From contig NC_134365.1 of assembly GCF_035582795.1 (NCBI RefSeq), forward strand, positions 39,784,135-39,848,134: a stretch of DNA of 64,000 nt, in the 5' to 3' direction. Shown in pieces: positions 37,801 through 52,800 of the stretch. The notes below the pieces were generated by a model. The model worked only from the letters and a program-made list of their open reading frames with translations, was not told where the DNA came from and searched no databases. The stretch is from Mycteria americana (taxonomy: Eukaryota; Chordata; Aves; Ciconiiformes; Ciconiidae). Position 1 is the first letter of the stretch, and the number at the start of each line of letters is the position of its first letter. Position numbers and translations under genes: made by a program.

Positions 37801-40800
37801 TACCTTCAATTTGTGCTGCAACACCAAAGATAAAATCCAATGAGGAATACAAAATGCTTAGATGGTATGGTAACAAGGGCCAAAGTTACTCAGATTTAAA
37901 TATCTATCAAACTAAAATGTTGTTCTACCAAAAAAGGTATGCAAAACTTTCACAGTAAAAAGCCAGAGACTTCTGTAACTAGATATAATTTGGATCTTTC
38001 AACTGTCAAATACAGTACTGTGCACTGTACTATGCACATACTGACTTGATCTCTCATTATTTCTAAATACCGCTCCACCTTTTTCCCTCCTGTGCTCAGT
38101 AACATAATCACCAGTGATTACTGGATGCTAGTTATTTTTTTCTCCCAAGTCTTTTATCTTTGCCCATGAATTTTTTTAAGGAAAACAGATGCTTAAGTAC
38201 AAGATTAGCATGTATTCTACCCTTTCAGTCCTATCAATCCTATGCTGTCAATTTGAAGCAAATTGTGAGCTTTAATTTTCACTACACTTGGCTGCTGTGT
38301 AATGAACAGTCTGTTCTGAGAGGCCCATACTGCAAATTTTACAGTTTTGTAAAAAGCATTAGAATTGTTCATGCTTCTACAAACTTCTGTCTTGCAAGTT
38401 AGAAATCCATTATTCTCAATGACAGATCCATTTCCATCAACCAGCTCAATGTCTTGAACTTTCTCATTCTTTATCATACTGTTAAAAACAAAAGTAGCGT
38501 CACAACAACTTACACTTTCTTAAGTAAATATGATTTAAAAACAAAAAACAGTTAACTTACAAATTTCTGAGACGTTAGAGGAAAAAATTATATATATACA
38601 CCACAAAAATGTTCAGTTTTACCCTTCCATTTTCTTATCTTCATTGGCATCCTTATTGTTTTCTTCTAACTGCTGAGCCACCACTGCAGATTGTTCATCT
38701 TGTTTTTCTTCCTCTTCCGTTGATTGCCGATTCTCCCTTTCTTCAGCACCTTCTTGTTCATCCCAAACTAAACGCCTTTTGACTGGAACAGTTAAAGCAT
38801 CTGGCATGTCTTTCTTCTCAGTGCTGTCCTGGTGTGGCTGTTCTCTGGAATCAGGTTGCTGCACCATTTTGGGGCTTGGTGCAGTCTCTTTTTCAGAAAC
38901 TCTAGGTAACAAAGAAAGCAGTGTTTCACACCATTGATTTGCATGACATACACGTGTCTATGCAGAACACATTCATCCAGTTCAGTCCTTTGCTGAAAGT
39001 ACAGCTCAGATATTAAAAAGTGGTACAGTTGACATGATGAATAGTTAAATTTCCACTGAAGTTTATGTTTAAGCACAACCCTTTTTCAAACTAGATTCTA
39101 TGAAAACTCTATGGATTACCATTTCCAAAAATGTAATGTAAAATTAGGGCTCTATTTCCAATTTAAACAACAAGATAGATTATCAGAAGTGCTCAAAAAA
39201 TAAGTAGTTCCATGCATAGGGACTGTCTGATGTCACAATTTCGAAAGCCAAGCAGTTTAGAAGACTCCTCTTTAGGTACAACTTTTGAAAGTCTTAAACT
39301 CTCAACTGCTCACAGAAATCAGTGCAAATTAGACCAGTACACAGAAATGAGATCAGTAATAGGATCTGTATTTCACAGGCAAAAAACCAAACCAGTAAAC
39401 CAAAAAATTTACAGCATCCTTAATATCACACATTCTAGTGTAATAAATACTCTTTTACACGTCATCCCCCCAAGCCTCATTAGACCTACAGTCATGCAAA
39501 TGGGTAGATCTCTCACACACACACAAGACGAGTAGTGTGCATACAGCAGTTTAAGTGGACTACAGACAGAGGCATCCAAGGCACTGTTTTTAAATATCGG
39601 ATCTCAGAGAAGACACAAATGGCTCTTTTTCCCCTCCTTGCTTCAGCAATAGCTGTCTGTACATTTTACTAAAATACTAATTCTGAATTTTCCTAGCAAT
39701 GGATTTATTATCTGCCAATTCTGATGGCCTTCCAAGAAAGGAGAAAATGGATGTACATCATTCCAGCTCTGAAGTCTTCATCCAGAATTGAACAGTGTCT
39801 AAGACTCAACCACAAGATTAATTAATCCTGACAAGAACACTGATAACATCTGAGTAGGCAAAGCATAGTTCATATCATTCCAGTGCAAAGAATATTACTT
39901 CAGTATGACTCAGTGCGAAATTCCTCCAGACTTGATGAGACTAAGGTTGCCACACTAAATATACATTTGTGGAGAATTATAAAGGAATAACTTTCTCTTC
40001 TTTCAGAAGACTGGACTGTGCCTCATTTTCAATTTGAGCACACATCAACTGATGTATCTGTGAAAAGGTAAATGCCCTCAGCTGTTCTGGAGAATTTACG
40101 TATCACAGAATCGCAGAACAGCCTGGGCTGGAAGGGTCCTTGAAAGACCATCTGGTCCAACCTTCCGTGGGGAAAGGGAGCCTAGATGAGATTATTGAGC
40201 ACCCTGTCCAATAGCATCTTGAATGTAGTCAAACATCCAAGATCCCACAGCTATGCTAAGCTTATATTCAGCGTTTTGCTCTGTTTCAAAGCTGCAGAAT
40301 AATAGGCAGGAATGACGACCTTACCCAGCAAGATCTAGTGCTCTGATGTTGTTGCTGATGCCTTCTTCTGAACTGGAATTTGAGGACACATCCCAAAGAC
40401 TGTTATTATCGGAAAGGATCTGATTGAGATGGTATCGGGAGAAGTGTGTTCCCTCTACTCGTTGCCTGTAAGCCTTTGCTCTTTCTCGAAGCTCTCTCAC
40501 CTACACATCAAGATTTCATAAATTGCACGTCTGTTTAAAGTTTACTAATAGGCTATTATAAAGTATTTGCATTAGCTAATAGCAGCTAGAGGAGAAAGGC
40601 AAGTTACTCATAATACAGGGCCACCCACAGCACAAACATTGCATGCCACAGTAAATGCAACAAAAGGAAAGCAAAAATAACAGAAGTGTATATTTAGTAA
40701 GCATGTTTGCGCCATGAAGCCAAAGCAAAATTGTCAATTATTCATTCAATGAGCACAAAAAGTTATGCAGCAACTATAAATAAGTTTAGTGCAGAATTCT

Positions 40801-43800
40801 AGTTTTTCCATCAGCGCTCAGACACAGTGCTCCAAACATGAAACAGGAACTTAGAAGCAACCAACCTCCATATACCACATGGAATTTACGGTGTTTTGAG
40901 ATGCCTAAGGAGAGGAATACAGAATTATTTAAAAATTTCTTATTTTTCTCTCAACACTGTATTATCACCCTTGAAACTTTATTTCAGTCTAAGCAAGAAA
41001 TTAAATGCTAAAAACCTGTCAACATAGCTCTATGCTGCCTCCCTGAGATTCAGGAAAAAGCTGTAAAACATATACATCAGCACTGGTATTTCACCAGTTT
41101 TTGCCAAGCCTGAAGAAATTAATTTAGATTTCTAAGCATCAACACTCAAAAATACATTCACCACCAATTTATGATTATTTCAAGTCAATAGGTCTATGTG
41201 CATGTTTAATACTGTGTTTGTATGCTGTGAACACTGCAACTGTCTCTAGCTACATTAATCTTTGTGAGAAGCTGATGATTACGTGAGAACTCTTGGTGCT
41301 ATTGTATGTAAGACATAATATCAAAATCATTCCTTCTAGGCTATCAGTAACTGTAAGAATGAGATCTAAAACTGTTCAGATGTCAGGTTTAGTCTTAAAA
41401 AAATAAAAGTGACAAGCCCTCTCTTTAGACATTATACTGCTGATTACACACTATCATTTTTATGGTTAAAACTATTTAAACTCTCACACTGTCTTGTGTC
41501 CTTCACCTAAGCACAATTAAAGTGCAGGAAGAAAAAGCAACAACAAAACGTTTATGTTTAAATTATTAAAAATAACTTTGTGATATTGTTGTGTGAATTC
41601 TGGCTCACTAAAAAATGACTCACAGGAAATAAGTATTTTGTCAAAGAGCAGGAAAGTAATACTGACACTTCCTCTAGCACATTTTCATAGCATTTCTTAT
41701 TTATTCTTCTTTCATGATGGACTTTGCATCGTTCTTTCTGCAACAAACAGAGTTAGTGGGCCAAATTCAACTAAACCCACTAAAAGCAACTGGATGCAGC
41801 AGATGGAAATCCACTTAGCCCACACCAGCTAACATCCCACAATTTGACCCACTAAACTTCCAAAGAATAGCCCATTAAAAATATATGCTTGTCATTTTAA
41901 GAGGAGAGTTTAAAGTTTGAGGTGCAAGTGATTTACTGGATTATTCGCTTTAAGTAGAAGAATGAAAAATTAATTATCATAGCCACAACAGAAGGAATAT
42001 AAATCCAGAGCAACAAGACGCTGCAGGGGGAGGAAGAATACTATGTCTCCAGTGAATTGTGAAGAAGTACAAAGGACAACCGTCTCCTTCAGTGACTCAG
42101 CGGGCAGCATTATCTCAGCAGGACACAAGCCCCAGAGAATCCTACTGTGATTATGAATTGCCCGCATTAATTTTTCAAAAGCGTAATTCAAAGAGATTTT
42201 TTCATTCAACTGCTGAAAAGCAACTCTTAATAATATATTCTAGAGTAGCAGTCTAGGAGTAATCACTACAGCTAAGGTCATACCAGGATTCTCAGAACTT
42301 CAGAACGTCTGCTTTGGACCCAAAGTTACCCATGTGCGGTCCCAACTAAGGGAGAAACCAGACTGGATCAGTCAGAGCTTATCATCTAATCACTTATGCT
42401 AAGCGAGAGGTGTTCTGTACGCACCTTTGGCAGGGGTGAGTCTCAACAACCCACCAGACGTAGAGGTTAGATACAGCTTTGAAGAACATTTCTCTCTGTG
42501 TCAGTGCATTAGTATGGGAACAGGTATGGAATCATATAGAAACCAAAAGGACTGTTGGGCAGCCTATATTGTGAATGGCCAAAGTACCTTTGTTGCTTTA
42601 CAATAAAACCAATGTGCTTGACGCTTCTTTCAAGTTATGCATACTTTCATTAATCTGCTGTTAACAAATTTCTCAAATGGCTAGATTCTTTCTTATGTCT
42701 CAACTGTGAATGAAATATTTTATTCAGTCCTACTGTTTTAGCCATGCTGGAACCCATCTTGTAGTTCTTAGAACAAAAATATTGAAAGTATTTTTTCTAC
42801 AAAAAAAAAAAAAGACTGGCCAAGAATCAGGTCTATCAGGATTTTTATTCTTACATTAACAGAGGTTTTAAGAATTAACCTTGGTTTTCTTCCAACCTGC
42901 CTTGAAGATCGGAAAATTCCAAGCTTTAATCTTGCTCTTTGCTTTCACTACACCCACAAAAAGCTTCTTATTAAGAATTATAACCCTCAATGATACATAT
43001 GGAAATACTAACAAGACAATAGCAAATTAAAAAAACTCCATGTAGAAAAAATCCCACACACTAACACATTTACACAAGCTAAATACTATTCTTTGTCCAC
43101 TAGCAAAACTAGTTTGATATGATGTACTGATTTTGGCCGGGACAGAGTTAAGTTTCTTTATAGTAGTTCCTACAGTGCTATGTTTTGGATTTGTGCTGAA
43201 AACAGAGTGATAACAAAGGGACATTTTAGCTATTGCTGAAAAGTTCTTACACAGCATCAAGGCCTTTTCTGTTTCTCATACTGCCCCGCCAGCGAGTAGG
43301 CTGGGAGCGCACAACAAGCTGGGAGGGGACACAGCTGGGACAGCTGACCCCAACTGACCAAAGGGATATCCCATGTCATATGACATCATGCTTAGCATAT
43401 AAAGCTGGGGGAAGAAGAAGGAAGGGGGGAACATTCGGAGTGATGGCATTTGTCTTCCCAAGTAACCGTTATGTGTGATGGAGCCCTGCTTTCCTGGAGA
43501 TGGCTGAACACCTGCCTGACCATGGGAAGGAGTGAATGAATTCCTTATTTTGCTTTGCTTGCACACACAGCTTTTGCTTTACCTATTAAACTGTCCTTAT
43601 CTCAACACACGAGTTTTCTCACTTTTACCCTTCCAATTCTCTCCTCCATCCCACTGCAGGGGAGTGAACAAGTAGCTGCGTGGGGCTCAGCTGCCAACTG
43701 GGGTTAAACCATGACATATGCTCATAGGCATGTGATTTAAAGTCTAACAGAGACAGGAGAAATTCAGGTAATTCCAATTATAAAAGTCTCTTCTATATGA

Positions 43801-46800
43801 ACTCTATATGAACATACTAGGATCTGATGTAGGTATGCATACATAAAAATGTGTATGTAATCAAAAATGTGTATGTCATCTAAGCACATTTGTCATCAAT
43901 AAAATATTCATTATTATAGTCTTAAAATGAATTTGGCTCTTCCAGCTACCCAGCATAACTCCTTCATTTAGAAGGCCCTATAATCCTAATAATTCTTTTT
44001 TGAATTCTTCATGCCTACTGCCAAGTGACTTCTTTCTAGTTTCCTGCAGTTCCCTTGTCAGCAAGAAAATCTCCATGGAAAAGTCAGACACATCCAAAAC
44101 ACTTATCTACAGTGTGGGAATTTCTTGCTTTCTCATACACTCTAATTAAATGCCGCATATATTTACTTCCTACATCTCTGAAACATGATCCATAAAGGAT
44201 CCTGCCTGGTAAAGCAGAACATCCATCCTCCACTTGCAGTCTTCTCATTCTTTCCCTCGCTTGTACTGCAGTGACTCCTCCCAGCTGGCTGAGCCACGAA
44301 CACAATATACTCCAAGGCAATGCATCCCTTTCCTTTTACTTGCCTATCAGTCAGTTGCTCTTGAAGCTGAGCACTGCTCCTGACTGTTTTGAATGTTACT
44401 GATGCAACACCCAGTCTCCAAATGAAAGTCTTACATGCCAGAAAAATGACATAATATTCTACACAAACATTCTCTATACCGCTTAGGCTGCGTGCAATAG
44501 TTCAGAATATTCTACAACCTTAGTTACAGTAAATCTAATGCATATATCAATACATATCAAAAATAAAAATATTGCTTGTTTTTATTCCTCTAACATCCTC
44601 TCGAGGCTGTTTTCACAGAATGGATTATCTCATGCATGCATACACAAAATCTGATTATGAATCATCACATACTACAATATACTTTAAACTGAGACCTATT
44701 TCTCATGGATTATTTTGTATATATTCAATATATATTTCTTTTTGCCTAAAAAGAAAAAGAAAATTACTTGCTAGATTAAGTCCAGTGAGAACACTGGAGC
44801 TGAATGCTAAAACACAGAGCTGAATGCTACCACACGACTCCTGCAATTCTCAGAGAATGTTATTTTCAAAATCTCAAAACCCAACACCCTAGAGCCATCT
44901 GCTTCAGTTCTACCTTCCACATCAGCTTGATCCCAACTGATTAGGAAACTCAGATTTCCAAGTATTTGCCACGCATTTAGCAGCGCACGGTGTCTCACAA
45001 AGCCTCCCTCTATCAGCTGGGAGAAGCCCAAGTCAATTCAGTGAAATCTGACAGTTGCAGAACTAGCTCTAGCACTTTCTTAGCACACTGCTAACGATTT
45101 CCATTTACTTGACTAGTTCAGGAAATCATACTCAATAATCCTGCTAAGAAAGCCTATGGTCCTGAAGCTGTTCAGCATTTTCAGACTTCTACCAAATCAG
45201 TTCCTGTACAGTATAATACTGATTGCAGTTACTGAATAAACTACAAGAAAATACTTAGATTGGCTGAAACTTGCAAGAGAAATTCTCAATTTTATGTTGT
45301 GTATAACTGAATTCAGATGACTGCTTTGAATGGATTCAGCATGGCAAGCTAACAAACTGAGCCTGACTATCAAGCTGACCTAGGCTGACATGTATGTTGG
45401 CCTTTTCCTTTTATTCCCTTGGAATCTTCTATCATCCAATTCTGCATTTTGAAAACTTCTGCTTGTTAAAACTGGGCTGAACATCAACGCTGAGGTTATC
45501 TGCTCCAAAAGACTCTGTTCTGAATGATTCTGATTGTAGGGGAAACAAAACTCCTCCTTCTCTTTGGATGTCACATTAATATATTCTTTAAGTCACACCA
45601 TCTCTTATTTTGTATTGCTATATATTATACTGACTTGTCAGAACCCAATCGTCTTTGTATACTCACCTTTGGGAGCTTGAGTCATTAGCATTACAATCTC
45701 AAAACTGTATCTTATAAACAACACAGTTAAAATTTTTTGCATCTAAAAATCAAAATACAAAGCATACTCACGCTTCAGATTTTTTAAGAACACTCACCTG
45801 GTTGGGAACTTTAGTCCTAATACGAGACCAAGCTCCATCTTTGTAGAAATACTGGGCTGGAGACAAAAATTTTGACCTATATTCAGTGTTCATCTTCCTA
45901 AGAAATCAAGAATGAGGAGAGGAAAAAAAGAGTAAAGCTTGATATCCAGAATATTCTTTAAGAGCACTTTTATAGTTATATCAACATTCATAAGTATACT
46001 TGCACTTAAATGCCAGGGCTGAGATGTGAAAAACGCATGCTTTGAAACACAGCTCATCCATACCAACACAACTAGGAAAGCTGTGAAAAAGCTCCTTCAC
46101 AGTTGGTGGCTCTTCAGTAGTTACTCCTGTTGGTATTTCCTCACAACCCTTCTGCCAGAAGCTTCTGCCCTGACAGCCAAATCAGCAGAACATAATACAC
46201 ACACAAGCCTCAATTACTTCAACGCAAAATGCAGCATCTTGGTTTAAGTCACTGATGAAGGTGCATTTAAGTAAAAATGCCTGGTTTGGCACTAAAGTGT
46301 CCGAGACATCTCCTTCTATGAACTCCACTCTAAAGGCGCTCTGCATATGGGTGAGGTGAACTGTTGTGGCTAGAAACATCTGACTACCAGAACAATGGTC
46401 AGTATCATTCATCTAACTATGTCTTACCAGCTTTGATCTTCAAAAGGCCTCAGTACTTGAAAAGATGGATTTATTCTCCCTTCTACCACACACGATGGAT
46501 TTATTCTCCCTTCTACCACACACATACATACACAGAAAAATTAACATCATCTAACCTATAGCAGGCAATAAGTAATACTTCAAGTCCTTAAGCACTGAAC
46601 TGTGGATTTATCAGCTTAAATCTAAAGATATTTTTGGTTTTAATCTTGCTTCAGAACATTACTAACTTTATTTTAATATATTCAGCACTGGGTGAAAAAG
46701 CCCTCTTTTTCAGTCCTTCTTCAGAAATAGATCATAAAAGCCTGAAGTCAGAGAATAAAATGCACCTTGTAAAAAGAAAAATACCAAGACAACAAACCCC

Positions 46801-49800
46801 TTTATATTCAAAATTTCTTTCCACATGTCCCTTTCTTTTAAACTGACAGAATTCCTTCAGTTTTGGTTGCAAAACTAATGGATTAGCTCAAAAAACACAT
46901 CACTGCTGTGCCTTGATCCCAGTCATTCTACTGCAATAGCAGGCCATGCAATGCAGCTTGCATACAAAATTACAGTCCTGCCTGCATATTGAGAACTTGC
47001 ACATTTTGACAGCTATTTGCCCAGTGACTGTTGTTTTGTGCTACCACACTGAAGGTATAAGAAGCAGAAATTTGTCCTTAAATGAAAAAGGTCATAGCAA
47101 ATGATCAAGAATTTTATACACTACTCACTGCAAAATTGACTACAATCTACTACATCAAAGAGCTACGAAAACCAAAGAGTTAAAGGTTTTAACTACACTA
47201 TATCCACTCACTTTTTCATAAAGCAATTTTATTTCATAGAATTTTGGGTGATCATTTTGTAATTATCTCCCAATATCCAACAGCATTCAGACCTAGGTAA
47301 GTCTCCTCTCCCATCTTTAATCTAATGCCTTAACGCTGCCAGAAAGTCATGTGAATGAAAGCAATCACTGGGACACATTCAGCACAAAGACAGCAGAGAT
47401 GGATTAATTTATGCATTTTAAAACCTACATCCATTCTGAGCTTTTATTTCTCTTGGCATACCTCAGATGTGTAGAAAATGGAAACATGAGTTCAGTTCCT
47501 GCAATGTAGGTATGTGGCAGCAGAAAAGGACACTTTGATAGCGCTCAGTAACACAGAATTTAATTTTATTTCCATGCTTGTCAGATTACCCTAAATGGGA
47601 CAGATTTCTTTACTTCCCTTTACCTCATGTGTTTGCTTTTGTCACTCTGGGACAGAAGGTGGTACGGACTAGAAAAAGCAGACAGCAAGTACAATCATCA
47701 CAGTTTTAAGGCGTGGAACAAGCACAGGAGAGTAGTTTGAAAGGTGACTACAACTTCCAATGCACTCGCTGAAAGTTTAGTAGCAGCACTGCACCAATTT
47801 TATTTAATTCATGTTAAATTTATTAATAATATTATTATTGCATCAGAAGGTTCAACTGAACAAGTGTAGTTACAAAGCTTCCACTTCTGCCGCCCGGAGA
47901 AGGGGATGGAAATTGACATCAGGTTTAGATGTACCCACAGGAAGCTCAATCCCAGTGCTGCAAGGGGGCATTTGCCCCTGCAACTGTAGCATGGCGTGGT
48001 TAAAGGTCCATTGTCCATCATTCTAAATATTAGGCTGCTGTACACCTATTCACTAGGCTAGGTTTTCCTATTTTATACATACCCATGACTTGTATGTAAA
48101 GAGAGGGGCTTTGGACTGATATGTTGCTTATTTTTTTGTTTAGGATGTTTCTGTTCTGATTTCCCTTGTTTTGCTGCATCTTCTGCTGGCTTTTGAAACG
48201 GTTCTTCCCTCTCACTCTAAGGCAAAGATAATTTTAAAAATACCACATTAGCTAACAATCTGAAAACCCTCATACTCCTTTTGACATCAAGCTTTTGCAA
48301 AAAGTTAATTTTATTTTAGTGTTAGCTGTTTTGTATATTTAATACAAAAATATTACATTCCTTTGTTAATACAAAAATAAACTAGCAAAATGCGAAAGCT
48401 AAGATTCCAAGTGCAACACTCAGTTAGTTAGATGATCTATTTTGTATACTTTACAAAATGAATTTAACATGAAACACAGAAATAAAATAATACAATACCT
48501 GTCCATTCTAACCTGAGTTGTGTAAGACTTAACATGTATATTTCCAGAATTTGTAATAAATAAAAAAAATTAAAACTCTTAGCTTTATCATCAAGCAATA
48601 TAAACTAATTTATAATAAACCAAAAGGCAAATTTTTAATTTCCTGCCATCCTGGTTTATAAAGGGTCAGATTGACTTGTTCAGTTTTCACATCAAAGATT
48701 TTTTTTTCCCTGTTTATTTTATCCTCTCGGAAATCTCATGTGTAATTTCTGATTCTGCTAGAGATCTTCACAGATATTGTTCAAATTCAAGAAAAAAAAA
48801 AGGAAGGAAAAAAAAAAAGCCCACCAAAATCCCCCAAAACTTTTTCAAGATATTTATCAGATAAGAGATATTGGTATAAACAAAAAGCATTTTAGACACT
48901 TTCACTAAAATTCCCTTCTCATGCCTTCTCTTCCTTCACTTTATTAGCTCTCTTGGGAAAACATAACCTGAATTTCCAATATTAAAACCAAAGAAATGCT
49001 TCCTGAAAGCCTCATGCCTTTCAAGCTTTCTTCATATCTGCCTAAAGAGGCAAAAGGGGACATAAAATTCCTCATTCCCAGATGAGATTTAAAGCACTGG
49101 GCAGGTCTGAGTTTTAAATTATAAAAGCCTCCCAGCCAACAACATCTTCAAGAACCTCAAAAGTACCAATGGCTTAAACTGAGCCACAGGCACTCCTTGT
49201 TAAGCATGCGTTCTGCTCAGTGATGGTCCTAGTGAACATGTTGTCTGACAATGGCTCTTTGTTTTATCAAGGAACAGAGATGGGTACTGAAGAGACTCAC
49301 ATGTGGTCCTCCTACCTGAAGGATGGTTATCTAACCTGCAGGAATTTAGACAACACTACACCCGGCAGCTTGCTACAAAAATAGACATTCATATGTCCAC
49401 CTTGCAAAACAGGTTAGCTGTCATGCAGTCTAAATTGCTCTCACCTATTTTTAGAAGGACTCGGTCTGAAACAATTCCTTTTCATTAAATGTGTCTGGTA
49501 AAACAGCCATAGCCATGTTTCCTAAAAGTCCACTTAAGTTTATCCAAGCTAACAGCAAGACAAGGAAATGCAAGGCCTCAGACAGCTGAATTACTTTCAT
49601 AAAAGACATTTTAATATTTTGAACTGAGTAACAGAGCCTACATAGGCTACACAATGTCCTGTTATAGCGCTGTGCTAAATACAATTACTTACCTTTCAAC
49701 TTGTCAAGGCAAAGGCAAATGAATTGTAACCCTTCCTCCATGTTTCTTCAAATTACAATTATTGGGTGAAAACCAGTTCCAACTGTGGCATCTTCCATAC

Positions 49801-52800
49801 ATCAAAATATTTTTTTTTAATTCACACTATATCTGATTTATGAGCTCCAAAAAATTCCAGACCTCCCATCCAGCCCTCTTGCATACCAAGAGACTACACT
49901 GGTACCAATGAGAGTATAAATCAGAGGTTTAGATTTCAGAAACTATCCTAATGACTAAAACCAAAGTTTCAATTTAAAAAAAAAAAAAAGAAGAACCCAC
50001 TTGAAAACTCATAAATTAAGGTGACAGGAAAAACACACTTAAAAACATCATTGTCAACTGAACAAATGCACTACAGAAACTACAGAACCCACTACAGAAA
50101 CCCCTAAGAGCAAATGGAGCTGTACAGTGTTATTTTCAGTCTTTTATAGCAAAACCACTACTGAGTCCAGTGTCATTAGCAACAGCTCTAAAATGTAACT
50201 AAAACATTTCAAAATAAACCCACCCCCGCATTACAGAAAAGAACAATCAAAATTATAGAAGTACACTAATGCCTTTCTTTTAGGGAAATATTTACTTGTC
50301 CACAAACCAGAAATTCTTTCTCTTCTGAACCACCTCTCTCCTGTGGACCCTTAACAGGAGGAGACCCTTTGACATTTCTCTCATATGCAGTTTCAGAAGT
50401 AATTGCAGGAGACTTAAACGGCGGTATGGATTTACTTGTGTTGCAAATAACCTTTGGGGAAAGAAAACAAACAAACAAACAAAAAAAGAGTGTCATTTGC
50501 TTACCTTAAGGCTAAATTTTCAAAATCAGTTAACCAATTCATGCAAATACACTCACATATGAGCAGACAGTTGTGTACAAATACAGCATGTGCAGACTAA
50601 TTAACTTCTAGGACAAACTGAAGAGAAACTTAATCTGATAAAAATACATGTAAAAGTGACGGAGTCAGACACAGTCAAACCTGTGGTCAAACGCTGTTCT
50701 TACTGAAGTTCACTAACAGAAGTTTTGTTTATTTGGGAAGACAGTTCACCTTCAGAGTTGTATGTAGGATCGTATTTTTCAAATGTATGCCATAAAACTT
50801 CCCTATGAGTCCTCAGTACACGTCCAGTCCATAAGTAACAGACAACTGTTCTGTGTTTTAGAACTGGATGTTTAGGGCTTGGTAATTTGAGCTATCCACT
50901 ATTTTCCAATCAATACTGTATTATAAACCAAGGTAGAGAATTTGCCTAATATGTGGTCAGGTATCATCTCCTCATGGGGTGCTGAATTAAAAGACCATGC
51001 CATATGTCACAAGTATACATTTTCCCCAGCTTTGCTATGAGAGTTTAGGTTTGACTTATAACCTAACCTGGATAACTTTGATGTTTTCATAGAATCTCTT
51101 CAAGGGAAAGGTATTGTCATTATTCAGTATTCAGATATATTCTCCATCATATCAATAGCAATCAAAAGAAAATCAGTTTGTTAATATGTCTAATTTTTAT
51201 CATGAAACTCTAATCTTAAGTTTAGAACCTGCTAACTTTTATACATATTTAGATTTTTTCTAAGTTCCATTACCTAAGGATTTATAGTGCCTACAGACTT
51301 ATTCTTACAGCTTCTTATTCTGTATAAGCCGTGCAAAAGTTTGCAATTTTAGATTCCACAGACTTTCTTCTGAAATAGCACAATGTTCACAAGCATCAAT
51401 AATGAAATTATCAAACTGATTTCTAATAGAATCAAATAGAATTCTCTATGAGATTTTCCAGAAGGTGACATTCTGGGACCTGCCTCTTCCTCAAATGGTC
51501 CTTTGGCTTCTATACTATTGTCATGCATTTCAGTGAGTTTTCCTTGGATAAGGGACTGCTGGGAAACAGATGTCTCAAAGTAAGTCCACCTGCTTGGCAT
51601 TCCAAAAAGAAAAAGACAGGAACCATTTTTATAGTGATTGATCCTAATTACCAACATTTATTGCCTCTGAAAGCTGTTACTGAACAAATCTGCTACCTGT
51701 GGGTAAAAAGAGAGAGAGCACCATCTGTAATAATCCCATTAATGTATATGCTCCTAGTGAAGAAAAAGAAGACAAAATAAAAGCAGAAGTGTCTATTTTA
51801 TACTCCAAAATGACCAAAAGATGGATTGAGTCTCCTAAATCCTGATCCCAGTAACAATGAATTGAAAACACAAAGCAGTCTCACAATCAGAGTTACTCTT
51901 TGTGGTCTGATTAGAAATAGCAGCATTTTCAATCCTACAAAGTCCAAAAACTCATTACATATATCAAAATGTCACAAGAGTGTCTTAAAATCAGAAGATT
52001 CCACTTTTAAATATAAGCAGTTCTCATGAAAGAAAAAACACTACAAAGATGTACTTTAGGGGCTAGAAGTATATGTGCACAGAGATGGAGACTGAGAATA
52101 AGAAACTGTGGTAACCCATAAAAGACCATGAGAATAAACAGTGAAACCTGAATGATTTCAGTGGCAAGACATGTTATTACAATACAGAACACCTGAACAT
52201 TCATCTGTTGGTTAGCTATATATTAGATAACATAAAAATGATAAAAATGAAGGGTAACGTTGAGTAGGATCTGAGAGCTCCTAAGGTAAATTAATGCAAA
52301 CAGAAGAAAATGGTCCTGTTAGAAAGGACGGAATACAACCAGGGAGAACAAGAACAAGTAATTAGACCTGACTACAATAATGAATCATAGGGAAACAAAT
52401 CTAACTATACCGCACTTCTGCATAATGGAAGAAAAAACAAAATACCATGTAACAGCATTCAAATTTGGACCCACCCCCGCCCCAACCAAAGAGGAAGAAA
52501 GGAAATCTTGGAAAGTAAGCAACTTTGCTGATACATAAAATAAAGTATTCATTTACTTTTTGGATTCTTTAAAGTTACCTGTTCAGCTGCAAGTATTGGT
52601 GACTTTTCATGAGGACTCTTCCACACAAATTGGCTTTGATATTCAGAATTTCTGGGGAAAGTATTTAAACGTGAAATATTCATGCCTGCTTTCCTCTGAA
52701 GGACTCTGTGAAGCTGACAATATAAAAAAGAAAAAAAAATTAACACCGATTGTTCCCTTTCCTAAATGTTTTCCAAGTCAAGTATCTTTCAATGCACACT

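Noticed and set aside
43276-43566. 96-codon ORF, and a similar one at 62758-62958
   Set aside because: Both are the antisense strand of the same LTR sequence. LTRs of this kind are non-coding.
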